Below, piece by piece: positions 36,704-44,857 of a stretch of DNA of 64,000 nt (position 1 is the first letter of the stretch; the number at the start of each line of letters is the position of its first letter). Source of the stretch: Xenococcaceae cyanobacterium MO_188.B32. Lineage in GTDB: Bacteria > Cyanobacteriota > Cyanobacteriia > Cyanobacteriales > Xenococcaceae. The DNA lies in NCBI GenBank assembly GCA_030065635.1, contig JASJDJ010000006.1, positions 22,517 to 86,516 on the forward strand. Direction: 5' to 3'. Made by a program: the position numbers and the translations under genes. Under the pieces are notes generated by a model, which ran no database searches, was not told where the DNA came from, and saw nothing but the letters and a program-made list of their open reading frames with translations.

Positions 36704-37459
36704 ATGGAGAGTCTGCGTTCTGTGTTTCAACGCTTTAAGCAGGATTTAAAAAACGACCTTATCGCTGGTCTGTTAGTAGTTATTCCTCTAGCTACTACTA
36801 TTTGGCTATCTATCACTATTGCCAGGTGGGTAATTGACTTTCTCACTCGCATTCCCAAACAGCTCAATCCCTTTGATGGTCTTGACCCGCTTTTAACCAA
36901 TCTTCTTAATTTTTTGGTTGGGTTAGCCGTGCCTCTTTTATCTATTTTGATTATCGGTTTAATGGCACGAAATATTGTGGGAAGATGGCTACTCGACTTT
37001 GGCGAGCAGTTGCTACAGGCAATTCCCCTAGCTGGTTCAGTTTACAAAACCCTCAAACAAATATTAGAAACTCTCTTAAGAGACTCTAAAACCAAGTTTC
37101 GCCGTGTAGTGCTGTTGGAATATCCCCGCCGGGGGATTTGGACTTTAGGATTTGTCACAGGAAAAGCGAGTAATCATTTACAATCCCATCTTTCTCAACA
37201 AATGTTAAGTATTTTTATTCCCACTACACCTAACCCTACTTCTGGTTGGTACGCGCTCGTACCCGAAGCCGAAGTAATTGATTTACCCATTTCTATTGAA
37301 GATGCTTTTAAAATCTTGATTTCTGGAGGCATTGTCAGTCCCGAAAACTCTGCTAGTATTCCTCTTCCTGTATCAAAAAAATCTCATAACACAATACCTG
37401 TAGAAACTCCTATAGGAGAAACTAAATCTACAGCCATACCTTTGGAAAAAGAAAATTAA
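36704..37459 (+). CDS. DUF502 family membrane protein
   Basis: A 251-residue protein (ATG at 36704, [16 protein letters not shown]; an upstream start at 36617 gives an unlikely N-terminus). It has two N-terminal membrane segments ([39 protein letters not shown]) and the DUF502 core ([45 protein letters not shown]). It precedes nusB by 44 bp, a conserved cyanobacterial pairing, so co-transcription is likely. Function not known. Confidence 0.9.
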   Translation: MESLRSVFQRFKQDLKNDLIAGLLVVIPLATTIWLSITIARWVIDFLTRIPKQLNPFDGLDPLLTNLLNFLVGLAVPLLSILIIGLMARNIVGRWLLDFGEQLLQAIPLAGSVYKTLKQILETLLRDSKTKFRRVVLLEYPRRGIWTLGFVTGKASNHLQSHLSQQMLSIFIPTTPNPTSGWYALVPEAEVIDLPISIEDAFKILISGGIVSPENSASIPLPVSKKSHNTIPVETPIGETKSTAIPLEKEN

Positions 37460-37503
37460 GCCAAAATTTCTTACCTATCCTCTATCTCTCCCCACTCCCT
37501 AAT

Positions 37504-38169
37504 ATGCCACCCCGTAAACAACCACGCAGTATTGCCCGCGAATTAGCTCTATTAAGTCTTAGCCAGATCAAAACCAGTTCGGATAAATTAGAAGAGCAAG
37601 ATTTAGATAGTTTAGTACTCGCAGCAATTAGAACTTTAACCACAGAAATACAAGATACTTTAGAAACGGCAGCAGCAGAAGTAAAAAGAGGAAGCGATCG
37701 CCTATTAGGTACAGAAACCCGCGCCAACAACCTCAATAGTGCCAAAGCTATGGTACAAGATGCGTTAGAATTGACACAAACCGCCATTAATCGTTTAGGA
37801 GTGGCAGTAGAACTACCAGAATTTGTCCAGATAGCTAATAGCTACGAAGTCAGAGAATATGCCTTAGAAATTATTGGGGCTGTTAACCGCCAACGTCAAG
37901 AAATCGAACAAAAAATTGAAGAATCTATGGTGGCATGGCAGATAAGTCGTCTACCCCAGATAGATAGAAATATTCTCACTATTGCCGTAGCAGAAATTTT
38001 ATTTTTAGAAATCCCCCTGAAAGTAGCCATTAACGAAGCTGTAGAATTAGCCAAACGCTACTCTGACGAAGAAGGACATCGTTTTATTAATGGAGTACTC
38101 AGACGGGTGAGCGATCGCTTGAATAAGTCCGATCGGTCTCGGTATTCTTCGGTAGCAAGTAGTGAGTAG
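37504..38169 (+). CDS. nusB: Transcription antitermination factor NusB
   Basis: NusB joins NusE (S10) on the boxA RNA of rRNA operons to prevent premature termination. The 221-residue protein has the [12 protein letters not shown] start motif and the C-terminal helical bundle with [20 protein letters not shown] and [23 protein letters not shown], which are diagnostic. It is longer than the E. coli protein because of a middle insertion (about 50-90) usual for cyanobacteria. Downstream comes an unrelated HicB-like gene. Confidence 0.95.
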   Translation: MPPRKQPRSIARELALLSLSQIKTSSDKLEEQDLDSLVLAAIRTLTTEIQDTLETAAAEVKRGSDRLLGTETRANNLNSAKAMVQDALELTQTAINRLGVAVELPEFVQIANSYEVREYALEIIGAVNRQRQEIEQKIEESMVAWQISRLPQIDRNILTIAVAEILFLEIPLKVAINEAVELAKRYSDEEGHRFINGVLRRVSDRLNKSDRSRYSSVASSE

Positions 38170-38212
38170 GGGTACAGGGCTTGCGTTCAAGTAAAGCAAT
38201 TTTTAGAACAAT

Positions 38213-38578
38213 ATGACCGAGAAAACTAAAAGACCCCTAGAATATGACTGGGATGGTTTCACTATTAATATCTATCTTGATGAAGATAAAGAATGGTTAG
38301 CGCATCTTGTTGAGTTACCTAACGTCTCTGCTTTTGCCGATACTCCAGAATCTGCTTTAGATGAGTTATACCTTGCTTGGGAAGGAATGAAAGAATGCTA
38401 TCGCGAAGATGGAGAAGAGATTGCGATCGCACCTTCTCGTAGAGAATATAGTGGGCAATTTAATGTCAGAATTGATAGAAGAATTCATCGCGAGTTGGCA
38501 TTAGAAGCAGCAAAAGCAGGAATTTCTCTTAATGCTTTGGTCGCGCAAAAATTAGCAAGAGATTATATTAATAAGTAG
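38213..38578 (+). CDS. HicB family antitoxin, apparently orphan
   Basis: A 121-residue protein with an N-terminal HicB fold (WDGFTINIYLDEDKEWLAHL followed by VELPNVSAFADTPESALDEL) and a C-terminal ribbon-helix-helix DNA-binding part (GQFNVRIDRRIHRELALEAA). HicB normally neutralises the small RNase HicA, but no HicA gene is seen on either side. It may act as a stand-alone repressor or be the leftover of a lost pair. The frame is intact. Confidence 0.82.
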   Translation: MTEKTKRPLEYDWDGFTINIYLDEDKEWLAHLVELPNVSAFADTPESALDELYLAWEGMKECYREDGEEIAIAPSRREYSGQFNVRIDRRIHRELALEAAKAGISLNALVAQKLARDYINK

Positions 38579-38603
38579 AAGCGATCGACTATTTATCGAA
38601 ATA

Positions 38604-39034
38604 TTATATAACAGGAGTTTCTGCACCGATAACTTTTTCTCCTCGTTGTTTCAATATTTCGCATGACTCCCCCATTTTGCGGGCTGCATTTTCCGTAACT
38701 TCTACCTGGTTACTCACCGTTCGCTCAGCTTAGGAACAATTCTAGTCCAGTAATCAAAAGCCTAACGGTAATGTTTACCTAACTTCTCCCCTTCTTTCTT
38801 CATTTCAATCAAAACACGGGGTTTCCAAACCAAATCGGCAAAACCAGTTTTTCCCTTCCTGCTACCCTTTTCGATCGCTACTTCGTATTCTGCCCCCGCT
38901 TGTAATACTCCTTGATGTCCAAAAGCCTGAAAGAATCGATCGAGAAATATTTGTGCTTGTTTCCTTTCCTCTCCCGTAATGTATCGCATACGGAAATCAA
39001 CAAACTCTTGCAAACTTTGGGGAGTAGCAACCAT
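38604..39034 (-). pseudogene. Decayed DNA methyltransferase/restriction (MmeI- or PglX-like) gene
   Basis: From the ATG at 39034, 90 residues match the start of large modification-restriction enzymes: a helical region (ERKQAQIFLDRFFQAFGHQG) followed by a nuclease-like core (TGFADLVWKPRVLIEMKKEG with Asp and the Glu-x-Lys). The frame stops at TAG after GEKLGKHYR, where homologues continue with glutamine (CAG). Beyond the stop it still reads AFDYWTRIVPK before breaking up near 38725. A second open stretch at 38604-38717 (VSNQVEVTENAARKMGE onward) is probably the far end after a large internal deletion. Identity of this tail is unsure. Confidence 0.65.
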
Positions 39035-39216
39035 ATATTAACACTTATGACTACTAACTTAGTTTTCCCCACTAGTTAAGTATAATTTCTACGAAAAATT
39101 ACTCTATTTGCTATAGGTAAATCAGATTTGAAATAACAGTTAATAGTTAATCTTTCTCGATTACGTTAAAGTTTAAAATTGAAAACCCTTTAATTTAAAT
39201 AGGAAAAATAACATCT

Positions 39217-39651
39217 ATGGCTTTAGAAGTTGGTACAACAGCACCATCCTTTACCACCGTAGACGATGAAGGCAATACTGTTTCTTTATCTGACTTTAAA
39301 GGTAAACTCGTCGTTTTATATTTCTATCCCAAAGATGATACTCCTGGGTGTACAAAACAAGCACAAAGTTTCCGCGACAACTACGAGGAATACAGTAATA
39401 AAGATATGGTTGTCTTAGGTGTTAGTATGGACGATCGAGAGTCTCATAAAAAATTCAAAGAAAAGTACGGTTTACCTTTTACCTTACTTGTTGATAGCGA
39501 TGGCACAATTACTAAAGCTTATGATGTGGATGGTGGAGGTTATGCCAAGCGTGTCACCTACATTATCGACGGAGAAGGCAAAATTACTTATGTTGATGCC
39601 AATGTTAATACTAGTACCCATGCTCGAGATGTTTTAGCTAAAGTAGGCTAA
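39217..39651 (+). CDS. Peroxiredoxin Q/BCP
   Basis: A 144-residue thiol peroxidase that reduces hydroperoxides with thioredoxin as donor. The peroxidatic cysteine is Cys45 in DDTPGCTKQAQ, with the typical FYPKDDTPGCT context. The resolving cysteine normally five residues later is replaced by glutamine (Gln50), so this is a one-Cys form. The GxPFTLLVDSDG segment and length fit the family. It is monocistronic; imperfect hairpin at 39663-39713 follows. Confidence 0.93.
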   Translation: MALEVGTTAPSFTTVDDEGNTVSLSDFKGKLVVLYFYPKDDTPGCTKQAQSFRDNYEEYSNKDMVVLGVSMDDRESHKKFKEKYGLPFTLLVDSDGTITKAYDVDGGGYAKRVTYIIDGEGKITYVDANVNTSTHARDVLAKVG

Positions 39652-39662
39652 TCAAAAATTTA

Positions 39663-39713
39663 ACTATGTAAGCGGGAAGTCTCAAGCTAGCAAGGTAGCA
39701 AAAGCGATGGGAC
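39663..39713 (+). repeat. Imperfect hairpin downstream of the peroxiredoxin gene
   Basis: GTAAGCGGGAAGTCTCAAGC and the following bases to GGGACTTCTC fold into an imperfect hairpin, and resemble the IS200/IS605-like palindromes at 6468-6507 and 27553-27605. It may double as a terminator for the peroxiredoxin gene. Confidence 0.4.
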
Positions 39714-39857
39714 TTCTCTTATAGCTTTTATCAATCTTTAAATGAGCCAAGGGTGAGTTAAGATTATTGACGCACATTAGAATCAAGACAATGTACCTCA
39801 AATGTTAAAACTTCGATGTGCTTATTTAAATGGCGATATTGACTTAAATATTTCTGC

Positions 39858-40061
39858 TTAGTCAAAAAGTAAGATGCTCCCAAAAACTAGAGCGTAGAGA
39901 AAATCTATGGTAAGCAAATAATATATAGAAGTAAAAATATTTCTTTCGTTGCCTTCGCGATCGCTTGATATGATGTGTTGCGAGCGATGGGTTTCTGAAA
40001 AATATCCCCCTTCAATATGTTCTACTAAAGATAATTGTTCGATCAAATCGTGTTTATTCAT
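39858..40061 (-). pseudogene. N-terminal fragment of a DUF985 cupin protein
   Basis: The first 51 residues (MNKHDLIEQLSLVEHIEGGY, then NERNIFTSIYYLLT) match the start of DUF985 cupin proteins. The expected continuation with the cupin histidines is missing; the frame ends in unrelated IDFLYALVFGSILLFD. The rest of the gene has been deleted, leaving no metal-binding motif. Confidence 0.65.
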
Positions 40062-40238
40062 AATGGTATTAGGTTTTAGATTTTAGAGGATCGACCTACC
40101 ACCTAAGAACCGCCGACCTGGTGATGGGTTTTATATGTATGTCATTCTACCTAATACTCGATCGACTGATTTATGAGAGAATTGAACTTAAACACTTAAA
40201 ATAGATAATTGACTGTAAGCCTTTAAAAAATAACAAAT

Positions 40239-40475
40239 ATGATTGAAGCCTCAGAATCTAATAATAAGCCAGCAACGGCGGCAGAATTAGCCGAAGTAAT
40301 TACCGAATTTGAGCAATATCGCGAACGCTTGCTGACTGAAACTATGGCAGCAGCGAAAAAAGCTAAACTTCCCCAAAAAACTGCCCTAGCACAATTAGAA
40401 CCTCAACTAGCCAAAATTGACACTACCCTCGAAAAGCTGAGAGAACAAAAGGCTATTTTGACTGAAACTAATTAA
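40239..40475 (+). CDS. Small coiled-coil hypothetical protein
   Basis: A 78-residue Ala/Glu/Lys-rich protein, mostly predicted helix (AELAEVITEFEQYRERLLTE then LEPQLAKIDTTLEKLREQK). No cysteine, signal or membrane segment. The even amino-acid pattern and clean ATG suggest it is real; no family recognised. It lies upstream of the 6S RNA candidate. Confidence 0.62.
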   Translation: MIEASESNNKPATAAELAEVITEFEQYRERLLTETMAAAKKAKLPQKTALAQLEPQLAKIDTTLEKLREQKAILTETN

Positions 40476-40953
40476 TAGGTGTTGCTGATTTAAGTAATGA
40501 CTTATAATATACTACTTAATTAGATTTTTAAAGAGGTAATGGGTTTCCGCCGTTTCCTGCTGCGTGGTCTTAATGCCTTGACAGGTAAAGGGTTCTCTAT
40601 CGCTACCAGTTAGAGCACCCTTTACCCCTGTGGAAAATGAGGATACGTCTAAGTTACAGCTATACTATCCTATTACCCGTCGTTCGATGGTTTACAATTG
40701 GCGATATCTCCGCCGGGTAGTCCCTGCAAAATAGTGGAGGTATGAAAAAGCAATGGTTTCAGAGCTTTTAAGACTCTTTAAAGTGCAAGCTGGTGTAACG
40801 AATTTACTCAGTTTCAGCCAACAATTGCATATTAATTGTAATGGCTTGCAATGACCTCCACTGCTCTGTAGGGACTACCGTAAGGAAAATAATAACCAGT
40901 TACTTAGTATGATAGTTGAAAGTCATATATAGTAAAGGTTAAGATTATTTGCA
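40476..40953. other. Spacer holding a structured RNA and a transposase-tail trace
   Basis: This stretch contains the 6S RNA candidate (40711-40885). Earlier, at about 40538-40612, a plus-strand frame reads MGFRRFLLRGLNALTGKG and then stops at 40612; that phrase is like the C-terminal tail of IS4/IS5-type transposases (GFRxFLLRGL), so it may be a tiny remnant. A hairpin pairs ACAGGTAAAGGGT (about 40580-40592) with ACCCTTTACCCCTGT (about 40619-40633). Confidence 0.4.
40711..40885 (+). ncRNA. ssaA: Candidate 6S RNA (6Sa, ssaA)
   Basis: The two arms 40716-40741 (GGTAGTCCCTGCAAAATAGT and GGAGGT) and 40854-40879 (ACCTCCACTGCTCTGTAGGG and ACTACC) pair with only a few mismatches over about 24 bp. 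They enclose an interior of about 110 nt with weaker pairing. A length near 175 nt, a long closing stem and an open centre match 6S RNA, which mimics an open promoter and binds RNA polymerase. A -10-like GATATC precedes at 40702. Identification rests on fold and size only, with no sequence search. Confidence 0.55.
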
Positions 40954-41850
40954 ATGATATCTCATGAAGAAACTGATGTACTACTAGCCAGGGTTAACGA
41001 GCAAATAGCACAACAAACTTTTGATATCCACAACCATGAACTTATTAAACAAATGGTTGAGTGTATGGGAGATACAAGAGGTATGGTGAGATTGGGTTTT
41101 GCTGAAGCCCTTGGTGAAGTAGGCAAACCAGCCGTTCCTTTCTTATTAGAAGCAATGGCGAACCATGATAATGTAGTCGTACGTCGTGCTGCTGCCAAAA
41201 CTCTGACCTTAATCGGCGATCCTAGTACAGTTCCCAATTTGATCCACGCCCTCTTAAATGATGAAGATACAGTAGTTCAAGGTTCGGCTATTGGTGCATT
41301 GGCTAGAACGGGAGAGGCAGCGGTTTTACCTTTACTAAAAATTTTAGAATCTGCGGAAAGTCCAGAAACAACCAAAGGTCATGTAGCTTGGGCATTAGCA
41401 TTTATTGGTACAGAAGGAAAAAAACATTTATATCAAGCTATTGATTCCGAATCACCAGAAGTACGGGCTGCTATAGTAGGAGCAGTCGCTAAAATTGCCG
41501 AGCAAGAAGAAGAAGAAAAAGCCTTTGATTTAATTGTCCAATCTCTCAAAGATCCTGCTACTAATGTCCGCAGCGAAGCAGCAGCAGTTTTAGGTAATTT
41601 GACTTATCAACCAGCAGTACCGAAGTTGATCGAGTTACTAAATCATCCAGAAGGGGAAACTCGCAAATCGGCAGCTTTAGCTTTAATGAAAATCGGCGAT
41701 GGCACTGCCCTCGAACCGATTAAAGTCGCATTGGCTCGAGAATCAGAAGAAGGAGTTAAAAAAGCGACTGCTCTAGCCGTTTCTTTACTGGAGAGAAAAG
41801 TAGAAGAGGATGTTGACGCGGAGAGAGAGGACACAGAAACACGAGAATAA
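40954..41850 (+). CDS. HEAT-repeat protein of the NblB/CpcE-like group
   Basis: The 298-residue protein is a string of HEAT (PBS-lyase-like) repeats, with clear units such as GMVRLGFAEALGEVGKPAVP, VVRRAAAKTLTLIGDPSTVP, VVQGSAIGALARTGEAAVLP and NVRSEAAAVLGNLTYQPAVP. This group includes phycocyanin alpha-subunit lyase components (CpcE) and NblB, which acts in phycobilisome degradation. The N-terminal LLARVNEQIAQQTF part and overall length are closer to NblB-like proteins than to CpcE; no cpcF partner is adjacent. Function is therefore inferred. Confidence 0.8.
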   Translation: MISHEETDVLLARVNEQIAQQTFDIHNHELIKQMVECMGDTRGMVRLGFAEALGEVGKPAVPFLLEAMANHDNVVVRRAAAKTLTLIGDPSTVPNLIHALLNDEDTVVQGSAIGALARTGEAAVLPLLKILESAESPETTKGHVAWALAFIGTEGKKHLYQAIDSESPEVRAAIVGAVAKIAEQEEEEKAFDLIVQSLKDPATNVRSEAAAVLGNLTYQPAVPKLIELLNHPEGETRKSAALALMKIGDGTALEPIKVALARESEEGVKKATALAVSLLERKVEEDVDAEREDTETRE

Positions 41851-42025
41851 ATTTACCTATTAGAATTAAAGTAGTTTACTATTAGTAAAGAAATGCAAAA
41901 AAAAAGTTACATCTGCTTGAGTAGTAATTAAGATTAATATCAAATTGACCTGAAATATCTTTGAGTTATTCTATTAATAAGTTAATACCCTGAAATATTG
42001 GTAGCTTAATTTTCACTGCTTAACT

Positions 42026-42514
42026 ATGCTCAACGACAAAAATTTAAGCGCTCGCTTTCACTATAAAGGTGCATATCCTTGCCCAGTTTGCCGTCACGGG
42101 GAAATTCATAGTATGCCTTTGATGGAAACATTTGCTTGTAACTTCTGTCAGCATATTTTCACTACCAATTTTGATAAACAGATTCTTAAAATGGCTGATA
42201 GTCAGCTTCCTTTGAGTTGGCGTTGGAATGGCAAGCACTGGAAAGGAGTACAAAAAGAAGGAGCAGAATTAGGCTGGGGCTATCTAATCGCTGGATTAAT
42301 TTTTGTGCTATTACCTACTTCAATTATCGGCTTAGGAGCTTATCTATTTCCTCCTCTACCTGATAGTCGTCTATATTTGTTGCCCTACGTTTGGACGGGA
42401 TTAACTTTTCTTTCCCATTTGATTTGCTTGATTTGGTTATTGCTGGAATATTATCAATTTCCAGTACTTCTCTATATGCAAGCTTTGAGAAGAAGAATAT
42501 TTGCTAGTAGTTAG
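42026..42514 (+). CDS. Membrane protein with N-terminal zinc ribbon, conserved in cyanobacteria
   Basis: A 162-residue protein with two CxxC pairs near the N-terminus (YPCPVCRHGEI; FACNFCQHIF) forming a probable zinc ribbon. Two membrane segments follow (GYLIAGLIFVLLPTSIIGLG; WTGLTFLSHLICLIWLLLEY). Such proteins recur in cyanobacteria with unknown function. It stands alone between the HEAT protein and the NatA-like gene. Confidence 0.72.
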   Translation: MLNDKNLSARFHYKGAYPCPVCRHGEIHSMPLMETFACNFCQHIFTTNFDKQILKMADSQLPLSWRWNGKHWKGVQKEGAELGWGYLIAGLIFVLLPTSIIGLGAYLFPPLPDSRLYLLPYVWTGLTFLSHLICLIWLLLEYYQFPVLLYMQALRRRIFASS

Positions 42515-42919
42515 GGCTTACTGAAAAACTAAGTTTGGATATTTAACCTTGTCACAGCTATTAGCTATCAGCTTTTTAAAACCCACATCCAGCAGCCCCA
42601 CAGATGAAATATGACGGAAATTGTCTCAAACCGTGATTTGAGCTTGAAGAAAAAGACTAATTAAATAAATGAAGAGCATGTTATCGTATTGTTTACGCTA
42701 ACATACCCCTATAAGAAGACCAATTCTCATTAATCAATAATTAATGAGAATTAACGAACAAATAAAACTAATAAATGTTCTTGTTACTTTCGAGAACATA
42801 TAATTATTAAATTGAATTTTATTAACCCTAAAAATATTCAATCAATGTTTCTTTTAAAGAATTAAGCTACTATAAAGGCGACGGTTTTTCGATCGCATTC
42901 CTTAACTCATCAAAACTAA
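42515..42919. other. Intergenic spacer with three inverted repeats
   Basis: This AT-rich region before the ABC ATPase holds a perfect 13-bp-stem hairpin at 42722-42752 (AATTCTCATTAAT / ATTAATGAGAATT), a stem with ATGTTA/TAACAT at about 42678-42704, and a palindromic TGTTCT...AGAACA at about 42776-42798. One of these may be an operator for the following transporter gene. No coding frame seen. Confidence 0.45.
42722..42752. repeat. Perfect hairpin upstream of the ABC ATPase gene
   Basis: The arms AATTCTCATTAAT and ATTAATGAGAATT (13 bp each) flank a 5-nt loop. Lacking a T-tract, it is more like an operator or REP-type element than a terminator. Confidence 0.6.
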
Positions 42920-43696
42920 ATGATTCAAGAACCCTCAAAAGCCTCCTTACTCTCGGCAACCAAAGTATCTAAAAGTTTTGGTGGTATCCAAGCTGTTAAT
43001 AATGCCCATCTTACTGTTAATCAAGGTAGTATCACTGGTTTAATTGGGCCTAATGGGGCAGGAAAAACGACTTTATTCAATCTACTCTCTAATTTTATTC
43101 GTCCCGATCGAGGAGAAGTAATATTTGCCGGTCAAGCAATTCATCATCTTCAACCCCATGAAATTGCCCAACTAGGATTTATCCGTACTTTTCAGGTAGC
43201 AAGAGTTCTTTCCCGACTATCAGTACTAGAAAATATGCTATTGGCAAAACCAAGACAAACAGGTGAAAACTTTTTTCAAGTTTGGTTGCAACCAAAAAAA
43301 CTAAGACAGGAAGAACGAGAGAATAAACAACAGGCAATGGAAATCTTAGAGTCTGTAGGATTGGCAGAAAAAGCTTATGATTACGCAGGGGCATTATCTG
43401 GAGGACAGAGAAAGTTGCTAGAGATAGCAAGAACGCTAATGAGTAACCCTAAATTAATTCTACTCGATGAACCTGCTGCTGGTGTTAACCCTACTTTGAT
43501 CGAGCGAATTTGCGAACATATTCTGGAATGGAATAGACAAGGAATCTCTTTTCTTATTATCGAACACAACATGGATGTCATTATGTCTCTCTGTCATCAT
43601 GTGTGGGTACTGGCAGAAGGAACTAATCTGGCTAATGGTACACCAGAGGAAATTCAAAGTAATCCCCAGGTATTAGAAGCTTATTTGGGTGAATAA
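42920..43696 (+). CDS. ABC transporter ATP-binding protein, LivG/NatA type
   Basis: A 258-residue ATPase of the branched-chain/neutral amino-acid importer class. The sequence has Walker A (GPNGAGKTTLF), the signature LSGGQRKLLEIAR, Walker B (LILLDEPAAGVNP) and the H-loop (IIEHNMDV), and the LivG-type SFGGIQAVNNAHLTV start. In cyanobacteria natA-like genes are often unlinked to their permeases, and no permease or binding protein is adjacent here. The NatA assignment in the N-I neutral amino-acid system is plausible but not proven. Confidence 0.9.
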   Translation: MIQEPSKASLLSATKVSKSFGGIQAVNNAHLTVNQGSITGLIGPNGAGKTTLFNLLSNFIRPDRGEVIFAGQAIHHLQPHEIAQLGFIRTFQVARVLSRLSVLENMLLAKPRQTGENFFQVWLQPKKLRQEERENKQQAMEILESVGLAEKAYDYAGALSGGQRKLLEIARTLMSNPKLILLDEPAAGVNPTLIERICEHILEWNRQGISFLIIEHNMDVIMSLCHHVWVLAEGTNLANGTPEEIQSNPQVLEAYLGE

Positions 43697-44113
43697 ATCT
43701 CTTGCCGTTCGATAAATCTTGGTGACAAGTAGCAAAAACCTGAATTTTGATAAGGATCCGATCGAATCTAAAGATTTTATAAATAAAACCTATGTGAGTA
43801 AATATGTCTTATTACTCTAAATAGTGTTTATTTCCTTGAACTAAAACTGAATTATGACAGTAAACCATTTTATGGTAGTCAACACAATTGAAAAAAAGAC
43901 ATAATTCAAGAATTACCAATTAAATTTGTGACAACCTAGTAAAAAGCAAATCGTTTATCTTTTTCTCTTTACTTTTTCTCGATCTTGCCGATCTAAGAGG
44001 ATTTTTTTTGACAAAATAATCTCCGCAGATTTAAAAAATGTGATATCTTAGTCTATGTAAAGATACGTAAAGAAAATTAATAATTACCTGCTAAAACTTA
44101 CCTATATTAACTT
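43697..44113. other. Intergenic spacer
   Basis: AT-rich stretch of 417 bp between the ABC ATPase and the DUF3120 gene. No repeat, hairpin of note or gene seen beyond frames of under 20 codons. Confidence 0.4.
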
Positions 44114-44827
44114 GTGACCTCTTCTTCTACATCTAATTGTTCTCCCCAGGCTAAAAACTCCATCCTCGATTTGTCATCTTGGCAAACTCAGAAGCCTCAA
44201 ACTAAACGAGTTTTTTTTGCAGCCTCTTTTTTAGTTTCCGTACCAGTCTTTTTTCAAGCCCCAATAGTCAGGTTATTTCCCTGGTTGAGTTTAGGACTAA
44301 CAGTATTCTGGATAGTCATTGGCTGGTTGCTGTACAAACGTCCTCAAACTCATTGGTGGGGAGATATACTATTAGGCTTTAGTTGGAGTTGGTTAGCAGG
44401 TTCAATTTACTGGGGTTGGTTGCGTTGGGAACCCCTAATTCATATCCCTGTAGAAGCAATTGGTTTACCCTTTGCTTTGTGGTGTATTTGGCGAAGTTGG
44501 GGATTAGTTGGCAATTACTTTTATCTAGGTTCGTTACTAGGTACGGCAATTACCGATTTGTATTTCTACCTGACAGGACTGATACCCTATTGGCGTAAGT
44601 TAATGAATGTTGAACCAGCTATAGCATCTCCTATCTTTCATTCTGCACTAGATCGAATGCAAACTCTTTGGGGTATTAGTTGGGCAATTGTTTTAGTCAA
44701 TCTGTTGTTAGCAGTTAGTTTTTGGTCGCTACAAAAAAGACAACTTTATTGGTGGGCTTTTGCCGGAGCAGTATTGAGTACAATTTTAGTGGACAGTTTG
44801 TTTTGGATTGCTGCATACTTTGCCTAA
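44114..44827 (+). CDS. DUF3120 domain membrane protein
   Basis: The 237-residue protein starts at GTG and has about six membrane segments, with conserved Trp-rich turns (GWLLYKRPQTHWWGDILLGF and WLRWEPLIHIPVEAIGLPFA). This matches DUF3120, a family mainly restricted to cyanobacteria and of unknown function. It ends 30 bp before the DppB-like permease gene, so the two could be co-transcribed. Confidence 0.85.
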   Translation: MTSSSTSNCSPQAKNSILDLSSWQTQKPQTKRVFFAASFLVSVPVFFQAPIVRLFPWLSLGLTVFWIVIGWLLYKRPQTHWWGDILLGFSWSWLAGSIYWGWLRWEPLIHIPVEAIGLPFALWCIWRSWGLVGNYFYLGSLLGTAITDLYFYLTGLIPYWRKLMNVEPAIASPIFHSALDRMQTLWGISWAIVLVNLLLAVSFWSLQKRQLYWWAFAGAVLSTILVDSLFWIAAYFA

Positions 44828-44857
44828 GTAATACTCTCTACTAAATTTTTTGCGCCT

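Noticed and set aside
40480..40953. tmRNA, RNase P RNA or SRP RNA as alternative identities for the structured region
   Set aside because: The sizes and conserved cores of those RNAs (alanine-tRNA-like ends, AGAGGAAAGUCC core, GGAAGCAGC loop) were not found; 6S fits better.
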